NCBI RefSeq assembly: GCF_032191515.1
Contig: NC_091395.1
Location: 30,927,276 to 30,991,275, forward strand
Length of the DNA stretch: 64,000 bases
DNA from: Phaenicophaeus curvirostris
Lineage: Eukaryota > Chordata > Aves > Cuculiformes > Cuculidae
Reading direction: 5' to 3'
Shown piece after piece: positions 34,441 to 48,900 of the stretch; position 1 is the stretch's first letter; every line of letters starts with the position of its first letter. The position numbers and the translations under genes were made by a program. The notes beneath the pieces were generated by a model. It was not told the origin of the DNA. It saw nothing but the letters and a program-made list of their open reading frames with translations, and did not search any database.

Positions 34441-37400
34441 CCCGCAGGGAAGCTGCTACCATCAAATATTTGCCCTCGTTAGACTCCCCTCTGGAAGCGC
34501 TTTCACTGCAAGCTGCAGATTCCCTCCTAACAGCAAGCTTTAGGATAGGGTACTGAATTGTAAATTAACTGCGGCTAATAAAGCGATATTGGCAAAGAGA
34601 GTATCTCCCGCAGGGAAGCTGCTACCATCAAATGTTGGCCCTCATTAGACTCCCCTCTGGAAGCGCTTTCACTGCAAGATGCAGATTCCCTCCTAACAGC
34701 AAGCTTTAGGATTGGGTACTGAATTGTATCTTAACTGCGGCTAATAAGGCGATTTTGGAAAAGAAAATATCTCCCGCAGGGAAGCTGCTACCATCAAATG
34801 TTTGCCCTCATTAGACTCCCCTCTGGAAGCGCTTTCACTGCAAGCTGCAGATTCCCTCCTAACAGCAAGCTTTAGGATAGGGTACTGAATTGTAACTTAC
34901 TTTCGCCTAATAAGGCGATTTGGCAAAGAGAGTATCTCCCGCAGGGAAGCTGCTACCATCAAATGTTTGCCCTCGTTAGACTCCCCTCTGGAAGCGCTTT
35001 CACTGCAAGCTGCAGATTCCCTCCTAACAGCAAGCTTTAGGATAGGGTACTGAATTGTATCTTACTTTCGCCTAATAATGCGATTTTGGCAAAGAGAGTA
35101 TCTCCCGCAGGGAAGCTGCTACCATCAAATGTTTGCCCTCGTTAGACTCCCCTCTGGAAGCGCTTTCACTGCAAGCTGCAGATTCCCTCCTAACAGCAAG
35201 CTTTAGGATAGGGTACTGAATTGTATCTTAGTTTCGCGTTAAAAAGGTGATTTTGGCAAAGAGAGTATCTCCCGCAGGGAAGCTGCTACCATCAAATGTT
35301 GGCCCTCATTAGACTCTCCTCTGGAAGCGCTTTCACTGCAAGCTGCAGATTCCCTCCTAACAGCAAGCTTTAGGATAGGGTACTGAATTGTAACTTACTT
35401 TCGTCTAATAATTCGATTTTGGCAAAGAGAGTATCTCCCGCAGGGAAGCTGCTACCATCAAATGTTTGCCCTCATTAGACTCCCCTCTGGAAGCGCTTTC
35501 ACTGCAAGCTGCAGATTCCCTCCTAACAGCAAGCTTTAGGATAGGGTACTGAATTGTAACTTACTTTCGCCTAATAAGGCGATTTTGGCAAAGAGAGTAT
35601 CTCCCGCAGGGAAGCTGCTACCATCAAATGTTTGCCCTCGTTAGACTCCCCTCTGGAAGCGCTTTCACTGCAAGCTGCAGATTCCCTCCTAACAGCAAGC
35701 TTTAGGATAGGGTACTGAATTGTATCTTAGTTTCGTCTAATAATTCGATTTTGGCAAAGAGAGTATCTCCCGCAGGGAAGCTGCTACCATCAAATGTTTG
35801 CCCTCGTTAGACTCCCCTCTGGAAGCGCTTTCACTGCAAGCTGCAGATTCCCTCCTAACAGCAAGCTTTAGGATAGGGTACTGAATTGTAACTTACTTTC
35901 GCCTAATAAGGCGATTTTGGCAAAGAGAGTATCTCCCGCAGGGAAGCTGCTACCATCAAATGTTTGCCCTCGTTAGACTCCCCTCTGGAAGCGCTTTCAC
36001 TGCAAGCTGCAGATTCCCTCCTAACAGCAAGCTTTAGGATAGGGTACTGAATTGTAAATTAACTGCGGCTAATAAAGCGATATTGGCAAAGAGAGTATCT
36101 CCCGCAGGGAAGCTGCTACCATCAAATGTTTGCCCTCGTTAGACTCCCCTCTGGAAGCGCTTTCACTGCAAGCTGCAGATTCCCTCCTAACAGCAAGCTT
36201 TAGGATAGGGTACTGAATTGTATCTTAGTTTCGCGTTAAAAAGGTGATTTTGGCAAAGAGAGTATCTCCCGCAGGGAAGCTGCTACCATCAAATGTTTGC
36301 CCTCGTTAGACTCCCCTCTGGAAGCGCTTTCACTGCAAGCTGCAGATTCCCTCCTAACAGCAAGCTTTAGGATAGGGTACTGAATTGTATCTTAGTTTCG
36401 CGTTAAAAAGGTGATTTTGGCAAAGAGAGTATCTCCCGCAGGGAAGCTGCTACCATCAAATGTTTGCCCTCGTTAGACTCCCCTCTGGAAGCGCTTTCAC
36501 TGCAAGCTGCAGATTCCCTCCTAACAGCAAGCTTTAGGATAGGGTACTGAATTGTAACTTACTTTCGTCTAATTATGCGATTTTGGCAAAGAGAGTATCT
36601 CCCGCAGGGAAGCTGTTACCATCAAATATTTGCCCTCGTTAGACTCCCCTCTGGAAGCGCTTTCACTGCAAGCTGCAGATTCCCTCCTAACAGCAAGCTT
36701 TAGGATAGGGTACTGAATTGTAAATTAACTGCGGCTAATAAAGCGATATTGGCAAAGAGAGTATCTCCCGCAGGGAAGCTGCTACCATCAAATGTTTGCC
36801 CTCATTAGACTCCCCTCTGGAAGCGCTTTCACTGCAAGATGCAGATTCCCTCCTAACAGCAAGCTTTAGGATTGGGTACTGAATTGTAACTTAACTGCGG
36901 CTAATAAGGCGATTTTGGCAAAGAGAGTATCTCCCGCAGGGAAGCTGCTACCATCAAATGTTTGCCCTCATTGGACTCCCCTCTGGAAGCGATTTCACTG
37001 CAAGCTGCAGATTCCCTCCTAACAGCAAGCTTTAGGATAGGGTACTGAATTGTAACTTATCTGCGGATAATAATGCGATATTGGCAAAGAGAGTATCTCC
37101 CGCAGGGAAGCTGCTACCATCAAATGTTTGCCCTCGTTAGACTCCCCTCTGGAAGCGATTTCACTGCAAGCTGCAGATTCCCTCCTAACAGCAAGCTTTA
37201 GGATAGGGTACTGAATTGTATCTTAGTTTCGCGTTAAAAAGGTGATTTTGGCAAAGAGAGTATCTCCCGCAGGGTAGCTGCTACCATCAAATGTTGGCCC
37301 TCATTAGACTCTCCTCTGGAAGCGCTTTCACTGGAAGCTGCAGATTCCCTCCTAACAGCAAGCTTTAGGATAGGGTACTGAATTGTATCTTACTTTCGCC

Positions 37401-37700
37401 TAATAATGCGATTTTGGCAAAGAGAGTATCTCCCGCAGGGAAGCTGCTACCATCAAATGTTTGCCCTCGTTAGACTCCCCTCTGGAAGCGCTTTCACTGC
37501 AAGCTGCAGATTCCCTCCTAACAGCAAGCTTTAGGATAGGGTACTGAATTGTATCTTAGTTTCGCGTTAAAAAGGTGATTTTGGCAAAGAGAGTATCTCC
37601 CGCAGGGAAGCTGCTACCATCAAATGTTGGCCCTCATTAGACTCTCCTCTGGAAGCGCTTTCACTGCAAGCTGCAGATTCCCTCCTAACAGCAAGCTTTA
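34441..37700 (+). repeat. 20-monomer higher-order repeat, copy 2
   Basis: Carries the same ordered variants as copy 1 at 34465, 34712, 35734, 36613, 37057 and 37273. The match stops by about 37720, where TTTCGTCTAATAATTCG replaces the TTTCGCC type that would be expected if another copy followed. Shorter relatives with one or more monomers missing begin near 38618, 41108 and 44260. Confidence 0.85.
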
Positions 37701-40700
37701 GGATAGGGTACTGAATTGTAACTTACTTTCGTCTAATAATTCGATTTTGGCAAAGAGAGTATCTCCCGCAGGGAAGCTGCTACCATCAAATGTTTGCCCT
37801 CATTAGACTCCCCTCTGGAAGCGCTTTCACTGCAAGCTGCAGATTCCCTCCTAACAGCAAGCTTTAGGATAGGGTACTGAATTGTAACTTACTTTCGCCT
37901 AATAAGGCGATTTTGGCAAAGAGAGTATCTCCCGCAGGGAAGCTGCTACCATCAAATGTTTGCCCTCGTTAGACTCCCCTCTGGAAGCGCTTTCACTGCA
38001 AGCTGCAGATTCCCTCCTAACAGCAAGCTTTAGGATAGGGTACTGAATTGTATCTTAGTTTCGTCTAATAATTCGATTTTGGCAAAGAGAGTATCTCCCG
38101 CAGGGAAGCTGCTACCATCAAATGTTTGCCCTCATTAGACTCCCCTCTGGAAGCGCTTTCACTGCAAGCTGCAGATTCCCTCCTAACAGCAAGCTTTAGG
38201 ATAGGGTACTGAATTGTAACTTACTTTCGCCTAATAAGGCGATTTTGGCAAAGAGAGTATCTCCCGCAGGGAAGCTGCTACCATCAAATGTTTGCCCTCG
38301 TTAGACTCCCCTCTGGAAGCGCTTTCACTGCAAGCTGCAGATTCCCTCCTAACAGCAAGCTTTAGGATAGGGTACTGAATTGTAAATTAACTGCGGCTAA
38401 TAAAGCGATATTGGCAAAGAGAGTATCTCCCGCAGGGAAGCTGCTACCATCAAATGTTTGCCCTCGTTAGACTCCCCTCTGGAAGCGCTTTCACTGCAAG
38501 CTGCAGATTCCCTCCTAACAGCAAGCTTTAGGATAGGGTACTGAATTGTAACTTACTTTCGCCTAATAATGCGATTTTGGCAAAGAGAGTATCTCCCGCA
38601 GGGAAGCTGCTACCATCAAATATTTGCCCTCGTTAGACTCCCCTCTGGAAGCGCTTTCACTGCAAGCTGCAGATTCCCTCCTAACAGCAAGCTTTAGGAT
38701 AGGGTACTGAATTGTAAATTAACTGCGGCTAATAAAGCGATATTGGCAAAGAGAGTATCTCCCGCAGGGAAGCTGCTACCATCAAATGTTGGCCCTCATT
38801 AGACTCCCCTCTGGAAGCGCTTTCACTGCAAGATGCAGATTCCCTCCTAACAGCAAGCTTTAGGATTGGGTACTGAATTGTAACTTAACTGCGGCTAATA
38901 AGGCGATTTTGGAAAGGAAAATATCTCCCGCAGGGAAGCTGCTACCATCAAATGTTTGCCCTCGTTAGACTCCCCTCTGGAAGCGATTTCACTGCAAGCT
39001 GCAGATTCCCTCCTAACAGCAAGCTTTAGGATAGGGTACTGAATTGTATCTTACTTTCGCCTAATAATGCGATTTTGGCAAAGAGAGTATCTCCCGCAGG
39101 GAAGCTGCTACCATCAAATGTTTGCCCTCGTTAGACTCCCCTCTGGAAGCGCTTTCACTGCAAGCTGCAGATTCCCTCCTAACAGCAAGCTTTAGGATAG
39201 GGTACTGAATTGTATCTTAGTTTCGCGTTAAAAAGGTGATTTTGGCAAAGAGAGTATCTCCCGCAGGGAAGCTGCTACCATCAAATGTTGGCCCTCATTA
39301 GACTCTCCTCTGGAAGCGCTTTCACTGCAAGCTGCAGATTCCCTCCTAACAGCAAGCTTTAGGATAGGGTACTGAATTGTAACTTACTTTCGTCTAATAA
39401 TTCGATTTTGGCAAAGAGAGTATCTCCCGCAGGGAAGCTGCTACCATCAAATGTTTGCCCTCATTAGACTCCCCTCTGGAAGCGCTTTCACTGCAAGCTG
39501 CAGATTCCCTCCTAACAGCAAGCTTTAGGATAGGGTACTGAATTGTAACTTACTTTCGCCTAATAAGGCGATTTTGGCAAAGAGAGTATCTCCCGCAGGG
39601 AAGCTGCTACCATCAAATGTTTGCCCTCGTTAGACTCCCCTCTGGAAGCGCTTTCACTGCAAGCTGCAGATTCCCTCCTAACAGCAAGCTTTAGGATAGG
39701 GTACTGAATTGTATCTTAGTTTCGTCTAATAATTCGATTTTGGCAAAGAGAGTATCTCCCGCAGGGAAGCTGCTACCATCAAATGTTTGCCCTCATTAGA
39801 CTCCCCTCTGGAAGCGCTTTCACTGCAAGCTGCAGATTCCCTCCTAACAGCAAGCTTTAGGATAGGGTACTGAATTGTAACTTACTTTCGCCTAATAAGG
39901 CGATTTTGGCAAAGAGAGTATCTCCCGCAGGGAAGCTGCTACCATCAAATGTTTGCCCTCGTTAGACTCCCCTCTGGAAGCGCTTTCACTGCAAGCTGCA
40001 GATTCCCTCCTAACAGCAAGCTTTAGGATAGGGTACTGAATTGTAAATTAACTGCGGCTAATAAAGCGATATTGGCAAAGAGAGTATCTCCCGCAGGGAA
40101 GCTGCTACCATCAAATGTTTGCCCTCATTAGACTCCCCTCTGGAAGCGCTTTCACTGCAAGCTGCAGATTCCCTCCTAACAGCAAGCTTTAGGATAGGAT
40201 ACTGAATTGTAAATTAACTGCGGCTAATAAAGCGATATTGGCAAAGAGAGTATCTCCCGCAGGGAAGCTGCTACCATCAAATGTTGGCCCTCATTAGACT
40301 CCCCTCTGGAAGCGCTTTCACTGCAAGATGCAGATTCCCTCCTAACAGCAAGCTTTAGGATTGGGTACTGAATTGTAAATTAACTGCGGCTAATAAGGCG
40401 ATTTTGGAAAAGAAAATATCTCCCGCAGGGAAGCTGCTACCATCAAATGTTTGCCCTCATTAGACTCCCCTCTGGAAGCGCTTTCACTGCAAGCTGCAGA
40501 TTCCCTCCTAACAGCAAGCTTTAGGATAGGGTACTGAATTGTAACTTACTTTCGCCTAATGCGATTTTGGCAAAGAGAATATCTCCCGCAGGGAAGCTGC
40601 TACCATCAAATGTTTGCCCTCGTTAGACTCCCCTCTGGAAGCGCTTTCACTGCAAGCTGCAGATTCCCTCCTAACAGCAAGCTTTAGGATAGGGTACTGA

Positions 40701-43700
40701 ATTGTATCTTAGTTTCGCGTTAAAAAGGTGATTTTGGCAAAGAGAGTATCTCCCGCAGGGAAGCTGCTACCATCAAATGTTTGCCCTCGTTAGACTCCCC
40801 TCTGGAAGCGCTTTCACTGCAAGCTGCAGATTCCCTCCTAACAGCAAGCTTTAGGATAGGGTACTGAATTGTATCTTAGTTTCGCGTTAAAAAGGTGATT
40901 TTGGCAAAGAGAGTATCTCCCGCAGGGAAGCTGCTACCATCAAATGTTTGCCCTCGTTAGACTCCCCTCTGGAAGCGCTTTCACTGCAAGCTGCAGATTC
41001 CCTCCTAACAGCAAGCTTTAGGATAGGGTACTGAATTGTAACTTACTTTCGCCTAATAATGCGATTTTGGCAAAGAGAGTATCTCCCGCAGGGAAGCTGC
41101 TACCATCAAATATTTGCCCTCGTTAGACTCCCCTCTGGAAGCGCTTTCACTGCAAGCTGCAGATTCCCTCCTAACAGCAAGCTTTAGGATAGGGTACTGA
41201 ATTGTAAATTAACTGCGGCTAATAAAGCGATATTGGCAAAGAGAGTATCTCCCGCAGGGAAGCTGCTACCATCAAATGTTGGCCCTCATTAGACTCCCCT
41301 CTGGAAGCGCTTTCACTGCAAGATGCAGATTCCCTCCTAACAGCAAGCTTTAGGATTGGGTACTGAATTGTAACTTAACTGCGGCTAATAAGGCGATTTT
41401 GGAAAAGAAAATATCTCCCGCAGGGAAGCTGCTACCATCAAATGTTTGCCCTCATTAGACTCCCCTCTGGAAGCGCTTTCACTGCAAGCTGCAGATTCCC
41501 TCCTAACAGCAAGCTTTAGGATAGGGTACTGAATTGTAACTTACTTTCGCCTAATAAGGCGATTTGGCAAAGAGAGTATCTCCCGCAGGGAAGCTGCTAC
41601 CATCAAATGTTTGCCCTCGTTAGACTCCCCTCTGGAAGCGATTTCACTGCAAGCTGCAGATTCCCTCCTAACAGCAAGCTTTAGGATAGGGTACTGAATT
41701 GTATCATACTTTCGCCTAATAATGCGATTTTGGCAAAGAGAGTATCTCCCGCAGGGAAGCTGCTACCATCAAATGTTTGCCCTCGTTAGACTCCCCTCTG
41801 GAAGCGCTTTCACTGCAAGCTGCAGATTCCCTCCTAACAGCAAGCTTTAGGATAGGGTACTGAATTGTATCTTAGTTTCGCGTTAAAAAGGTGATTTTGG
41901 CAAAGAGAGTATCTCCCGCAGGGAAGCTGCTACCATCAAATGTTGGCCCTCATTAGACTCTCCTCTGGAAGCGCTTTCACTGCAAGCTGCAGATTCCCTC
42001 CTAACAGCAAGCTTTAGGATAGGGTACTGAATTGTAACTTACTTTCGTCTAATAATTCGATTTTGGCAAAGAGAGTATCTCCCGCAGGGAAGCTGCTACC
42101 ATCAAATGTTTGCCCTCATTAGACTCCCCTCTGGAAGCGCTTTCACTGCAAGCTGCAGATTCCCTCCTAACAGCAAGCTTTAGGATAGGGTACTGAATTG
42201 TAACTTACTTTCGCCTAATAAGGCGATTTTGGCAAAGAGAGTATCTCCCGCAGGGAAGCTGCTACCATCAAATGTTTGCCCTCGTTAGACTCCCCTCTGG
42301 AAGCGCTTTCACTGCAAGCTGCAGATTCCCTCCTAACAGCAAGCTTTAGGATAGGGTACTGAATTGTATCTTAGTTTCGTCTAATAATTCGATTTTGGCA
42401 AAGAGAGTATCTCCCGCAGGGAAGCTGCTACCATCAAATGTTTGCCCTCATTAGACTCCCCTCTGGAAGCGCTTTCACTGCAAGCTGCAGATTCCCTCCT
42501 AACAGCAAGCTTTAGGATAGGGTACTGAATTGTAACTTACTTTCGCCTAATAAGGCGATTTTGGCAAAGAGAGTATCTCCCGCAGGGAAGCTGCTACCAT
42601 CAAATGTTTGCCCTCGTTAGACTCCCCTCTGGAAGCGCTTTCACTGCAAGCTGCAGATTCCCTCCTAACAGCAAGCTTTAGGATAGGGTACTGAATTGTA
42701 AATTAACTGCGGCTAATAAAGCGATATTGGCAAAGAGAGTATCTCCCGCAGGGAAGCTGCTACCATCAAATGTTTGCCCTCGTTAGACTCCCCTCTGGAA
42801 GCGCTTTCACTGCAAGCTGCAGATTCCCTCCTAACAGCAAGCTTTAGGATAGGGTACTGAATTGTAACTTACTTTCGCCTAATAATGCGATTTTGGCAAA
42901 GAGAGTATCTCCCGCAGGGAAGCTGCTACCATCAAATATTTGCCCTCGTTAGACTCCCCTCTGGAAGCGCTTTCACTGCAAGCTGCAGATTCCCTCCTAA
43001 CAGCAAGCTTTAGGATAGGGTACTGAATTGTAAATTAACTGCGGCTAATAAAGCGATATTGGCAAAGAGAGTATCTCCCGCAGGGAAGCTGCTACCATCA
43101 AATGTTGGCCCTCATTAGACTCCCCTCTGGAAGCGCTTTCACTGCAAGATGCAGATTCCCTCCTAACAGCAAGCTTTAGGATTGGGTACTGAATTGTAAC
43201 TTAACTGCGGCTAATAAAGCGATATTGGCAAAGAGAGTATCTCCCGCAGGGAAGCTGCTACCATCAAATGTTTGCCCTCATTAGACTCCCCTCTGGAAGC
43301 GCTTTCACTGCAAGCTGCAGATTCCCTCCTAACAGCAAGCTTTAGGATAGGATACTGAATTGTAAATTAACTGCGGCTAATAAAGCGATATTGGCAAAGA
43401 GAGTATCTCCCGCAGGGAAGCTGCTACCATCAAATGTTTGCCCTCATTAGACTCCCCTCTGGAAGCGCTTTCACTGCAAGATGCAGATTCCCTCCTAACA
43501 GCAAGCTTTAGGATTGGGTACTGAATTGTAACTTAACTGCGGCTAATAAGGCGATTTTGGAAAAGAAAATATCTCCCGCAGGGAAGCTGCTACCATCAAA
43601 TGTTTGCCCTCATTAGACTCCCCTCTGGAAGCGCTTTCACTGCAAGCTGCAGATTCCCTCCTAACAGCAAGCTTTAGGATAGGGTACTGAATTGTAACTT

Positions 43701-45499
43701 ACTTTCGCCTAATGCGATTTTGGCAAAGAGAATATCTCCCGCAGGGAAGCTGCTACCATCAAATGTTTGCCCTCATTAGACTCCCCTCTGGAAGCGCTTT
43801 CACTGCAAGCTGCAGATTCCCTCCTAACAGCAAGCTTTAGGATAGGGTACTGAATTGTATCTTACTTTCGCCTAATAATGCGATTTTGGCAAAGAGAGTA
43901 TCTCCCGCAGGGAAGCTGCTACCATCAAATGTTTGCCCTCGTTAGACTCCCCTCTGGAAGCGCTTTCACTGCAAGCTGCAGATTCCCTCCTAACAGCAAG
44001 CTTTAGGATAGGGTACTGAATTGTATCTTAGTTTCGCGTTAAAAAGGTGATTTTGGCAAAGAGAGTATCTCCCGCAGGGAAGCTGCTACCATCAAATGTT
44101 TGCCCTCGTTAGACTCCCCTCTGGAAGCGCTTTCACTGCAAGCTGCAGATTCCCTCCTAACAGCAAGCTTTAGGATAGGGTACTGAATTGTAACTTACTT
44201 TCGCCTAATAATGCGATTTTGGCAAAGAGAGTATCTCCCGCAGGGAAGCTGCTACCATCAAATATTTGCCCTCGTTAGACTCCCCTCTGGAAGCGCTTTC
44301 ACTGCAAGCTGCAGATTCCCTCCTAACAGCAAGCTTTAGGATAGGGTACTGAATTGTAAATTAACTGCGGCTAATAAAGCGATATTGGCAAAGAGAGTAT
44401 CTCCCGCAGGGAAGCTGCTACCATCAAATGTTGGCCCTCATTAGACTCCCCTCTGGAAGCGCTTTCACTGCAAGATGCAGATTCCCTCCTAACAGCAAGC
44501 TTTAGGATTGGGTACTGAATTGTAACTTAACTGCGGCTAATAAGGCGATTTTGGAAAAGAAAATATCTCCCGCAGGGAAGCTGCTACCATCAAATGTTTG
44601 CCCTCATTAGACTCCCCTCTGGAAGCGCTTTCACTGCAAGCTGCAGATTCCCTCCTAACAGCAAGCTTTAGGATAGGGTACTGAATTGTAACTTACTTTC
44701 GCCTAATAAGGCGATTTGGCAAAGAGAGTATCTCCCGCAGGGAAGCTGCTACCATCAAATGTTTGCCCTCGTTAGACTCCCCTCTGGAAGCGATTTCACT
44801 GCAAGCTGCAGATTCCCTCCTAACAGCAAGCTTTAGGATAGGGTACTGAATTGTATCTTACTTTCGCCTAATAATGCGATTTTGGCAAAGAGAGTATCTC
44901 CCGCAGGGAAGCTGCTACCATCAAATGTTTGCCCTCGTTAGACTCCCCTCTGGAAGCGCTTTCACTGCAAGCTGCAGATTCCCTCCTAACAGCAAGCTTT
45001 AGGATAGGGTACTGAATTGTATCTTAGTTTCGCGTTAAAAAGGTGATTTTGGCAAAGAGAGTATCACCCGCAGGGAAGCTGCTACCATCAAATGTTGGCC
45101 CTCATTAGACTCTCCTCTGGAAGCGCTTTCACTGCAAGCTGCAGATTCCCTCCTAACAGCAAGCTTTAGGATAGGGTACTGAATTGTAACTTACTTTCGT
45201 CTAATAATTCGATTTTGGCAAAGAGAGTATCTCCCGCAGGGAAGCTGCTACCATCAAATGTTTGCCCTCATTAGACTCCCCTCTGGAAGCGCTTTCACTG
45301 CAAGCTGCAGATTCCCTCCTAACAGCAAGCTTTAGGATAGGGTACTGAATTGTAACTTACTTTCGCCTAATAAGGCGATTTTGGCAAAGAGAGTATCTCC
45401 CGCAGGGAAGCTGCTACCATCAAATGTTTGCCCTCGTTAGACTCCCCTCTGGAAGCGCTTTCACTGCAAGCTGCAGATTCCCTCCTAACAGCAAGCTTT

Positions 45500-48400
45500 A
45501 GGATAGGGTACTGAATTGTAACTTACTTTCGTCTAATAATGCGATTTTGGCAAAGAGAGTATCTCCCGCAGGGAAGCTGCTACCATCAAATATTTGCCCT
45601 CGTTAGACTCCCCTCTGGAAGCGCTTTCACTGCAAGCTGCAGATTCCCTCCTAACAGCAAGCTTTAGGATAGGGTACTGAATTGTAAATTAACTGCGGCT
45701 AATAAAGCGATATTGGCAAAGAGAGTATCTCCCGCAGGGAAGCTGCTACCATCAAATGTTTGCCCTCATTAGACTCCCCTCTGGAAGCGCTTTCACTGCA
45801 AGCTGCAGATTCCCTCCTAACAGCAAGCTTTAGGATAGGGTACTGAATTGTAACTTACTTTCGCCTAAAAAGGCGATTTGGCAAAGAGAGTATCTCCCGC
45901 AGGGAAGCTGCTACCATCAAATGTTTGCCCTCGTTAGACTCCCCTCTGGAAGCGATTTCACTGCAAGCTGCAGATTCCCTCCTAACAGCAAGCTTTAGGA
46001 TAGGGTACTGAATTGTATCTTAGTTTCGCCTAATAATGCGATTTTGGCAAAGAGAGTATCTCCCGCAGGGAAGCTGCTACCATCAAATGTTTGCCCTCGT
46101 TAGACTCCCCTCTGGAAGCGCTTTCACTGCAAGCTGCAGATTCCCTCCTAACAGCAAGCTTTAGGATAGGGTACTGAATTGTAACTTACTTTCGTCTAAT
46201 AATTCGATTTTGGCAAAGAGAGTATCTCCCGCAGGGAAGCTGCTACCATCAAATGTTTGCCCTCATTAGACTCCCCTCTGGAAGCGCTTTCACTGCAAGC
46301 TGCAGATTCCCTCCTAACAGCAAGCTTTAGGATAGGGTACTGAATTGTAACTTACTTTCGCCTAATAAGGCGATTTTGGCAAAGAGAGTATCTCCCGCAG
46401 GGAAGCTGCTACCATCAAATGTTTGCCCTCGTTAGACTCCCCTCTGGAAGCGCTTTCACTGCAAGCTGCAGATTCCCTCCTAACAGCAAGCTTTAGGATA
46501 GGGTACTGAATTGTATCTTAGTTTCGCGTTAAAAAGGTGATTTTGGCAAAGAGAGTATCTCCCGCAGGGAAGCTGCTACCATCAAATGTTGGCCCTCATT
46601 AGACTCCCCTCTGGAAGCGCTTTCACTGCAAGATGCAGATTCCCTCCTAACAGCAAGCTTTAGGATAGGATACTGAATTGTAAATTAACTGCGGCTAATA
46701 AAGCGATATTGGCAAAGAGAGTATCTCCCGCAGGGAAGCTGCTACCATCAAATGTTTGCCCTCGTTAGACTCCCCTCTGGAAGCGCTTTCACTGCAAGCT
46801 GCAGATTCCCTCCTAACAGCAAGCTTTAGGATAGGGTACTGAATTGTAACTTACTTTCGTCTAATAATTCGATTTTGGCAAAGAGAGTATCTCCCGCAGG
46901 GAAGCTGCTACCATCAAATGTTTGCCCTCATTAGACTCCCCTCTGGAAGCGCTTTCACTGCAAGCTGCAGATTCCCTCCTAACAGCAAGCTTTAGGATAG
47001 GGTACTGAATTGTAACTTACTTTCGCCTAATAAGGCGATTTTGGCAAAGAGAGTATCTCCCGCAGGGAAGCTGCTACCATCAAATGTTTGCCCTCGTTAC
47101 ACTCCCCTCTGGAAGCGATTTCACCTCAAGCTGCAGATTCCCTCCTAACAGCAAGCTTTAGGATAGGGTACTGAATTGTATCTTAGTTTCGCGTTAAAAA
47201 GGTGATTTTGGCAAAGAGAGTATCTCCCGCAGGGAAGCTGCTACCATCAAATGTTTGCCCTCGTTAGACTCCCCTCTGGAAGCGCTTTCACTGCAAGCTG
47301 CAGATTCCCTCCTAACAGCAAGCTTTAGGATAGGGTACTGAATTGTAACTTACTTTCGCCTAATAATGCGATTTTGGCAAAGAGAGTATCTCCCGCAGGG
47401 AAGCTGCTACCATCAAATATTTGCCCTCGTTAGACTCCCCTCTGGAAGCGCTTTCACTGCAAGCTGCAGATTCCCTCCTAACAGCAAGCTTTAGGATAGG
47501 ATACTGAATTGTAAATTAACTGCGGCTAATAAAGCGATATTGGCAAAGAGAGTATCTCCCGCAGGGAAGCTGCTACCATCAAATGTTGGCCCTCATTAGA
47601 CTCCCCTCTGGAAGCGCTTTCACTGCAAGATGCAGATTCCCTCCTAACAGCAAGCTTTAGGATAGGGTACTGAATTGTATCTTAGTTTCGCGTTAAAAAG
47701 GTGATTTTGGCAAAGAGAGTATCTCCCGCAGGGAAGCTGCTACCATCAAATGTTGGCCCTCATTAGACTCCCCTCTGGAAGCGATTTCACTGCAAGCTGC
47801 AGATTCCCTCCTAACAGCAAGCTTTAGGATAGGGTACTGAATTGTAACTTAACTGCGGCTATTAAAGCGATATTGGCAAAGAGAGTATCTCCCGCAGGGA
47901 AGCTGCTACCATCAAATGTTTGCCCTCGTTAGACTCCCCTCTGGAAGCGCTTTCACTGCAAGCTGCAGATTCCCTCCTAACAGCAAGCTTTAGGATAGGG
48001 TACTGAATTGTAACTTACTTTCGCGTTAAAAAGGTGATTTTGGCAAAGAGAATATCTCCCGCAGGGAAGCTGCTACCATCAAATGTTTGCCCTCATTAGA
48101 CTCCCCTCTGGAAGCGATTTCACTGCAAGCTGCAGATTCCCTCCTAACAGCAAGCTTTAGGATAGGGTACTGAATTGTAACTTACTTTCGCCTAATAATG
48201 CGATTTTGGCAAAGAGAGTATCTCCCGCAGGGAAGCTGCTACCATCAAATGTTTGCCCTCGTTAGACTCCCCTCTGGAAGCGCTTTCACTGCAAGCTGCA
48301 GATTCCCTCCTAACAGCAAGCTTTAGGATAGGGTACTGAATTGTAGCTCACTTTCGCCTAATAATGCGATTTTGGCAAAGAGAGTATCTCCCGCAGGGAA

Positions 48401-48900
48401 GCTGCTACCATCAAATGTTTGCCCTCATTGGAGTCCCCTCTGGAAGCGCTTTCACTGCAAGCTGCAGATTCCCTCCTAACAGCAAGCTTTAGGATAGGGT
48501 ACTGAATTGTAAATTAACTGCGGCTAATAAAGCGATATTGGCAAAGAGAGTATCTCCCGCAGGGAAGCTGCTACCATCAAATGTTTGCCCTCGTTAGACT
48601 CCCCTCTGGAAGCGCTTTCACTGCAAGCTGCAGATTCCCTCCTAACAGCAAGCTTTAGGATAGGGTACTGAATTGTAACTTACTTTCGCCTAATAAGGCG
48701 ATTTGGCAAAGAGAGTATCTCCCGCAGGGAAGCTGCTACCATCAAATGTTTGCCCTCGTTAGACTCCCCTCTGGAAGCGATTTCACTGGAAGCTGCAGAT
48801 TCCCTCCTAACAGCAAGCTTTAGGATAGGGTACTGAATTGTATCTTACTTTCGCCTAATAATGCGATTTTGGCAAAGAGAGTATCTCCCGCAGGGAAGCT
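45500..48900 (+). repeat. 3.4 kb block duplicated at 49.7-53.6 kb
   Basis: Rare variants CCTAAAAAGGCGATTTGG (45864, 50018) and GGATAGGATACTG (46670, 50823) are 4,154 bp apart (25 monomers). From 46.85 kb on, rare variants TTTCACCTCAAGC (47119, 51934) and CATTGGAGTCCCC (48427, 53242) are 4,815 bp apart (29 monomers). The second copy thus holds four additional monomers, at about 51.0-51.66 kb. Confidence 0.8.
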
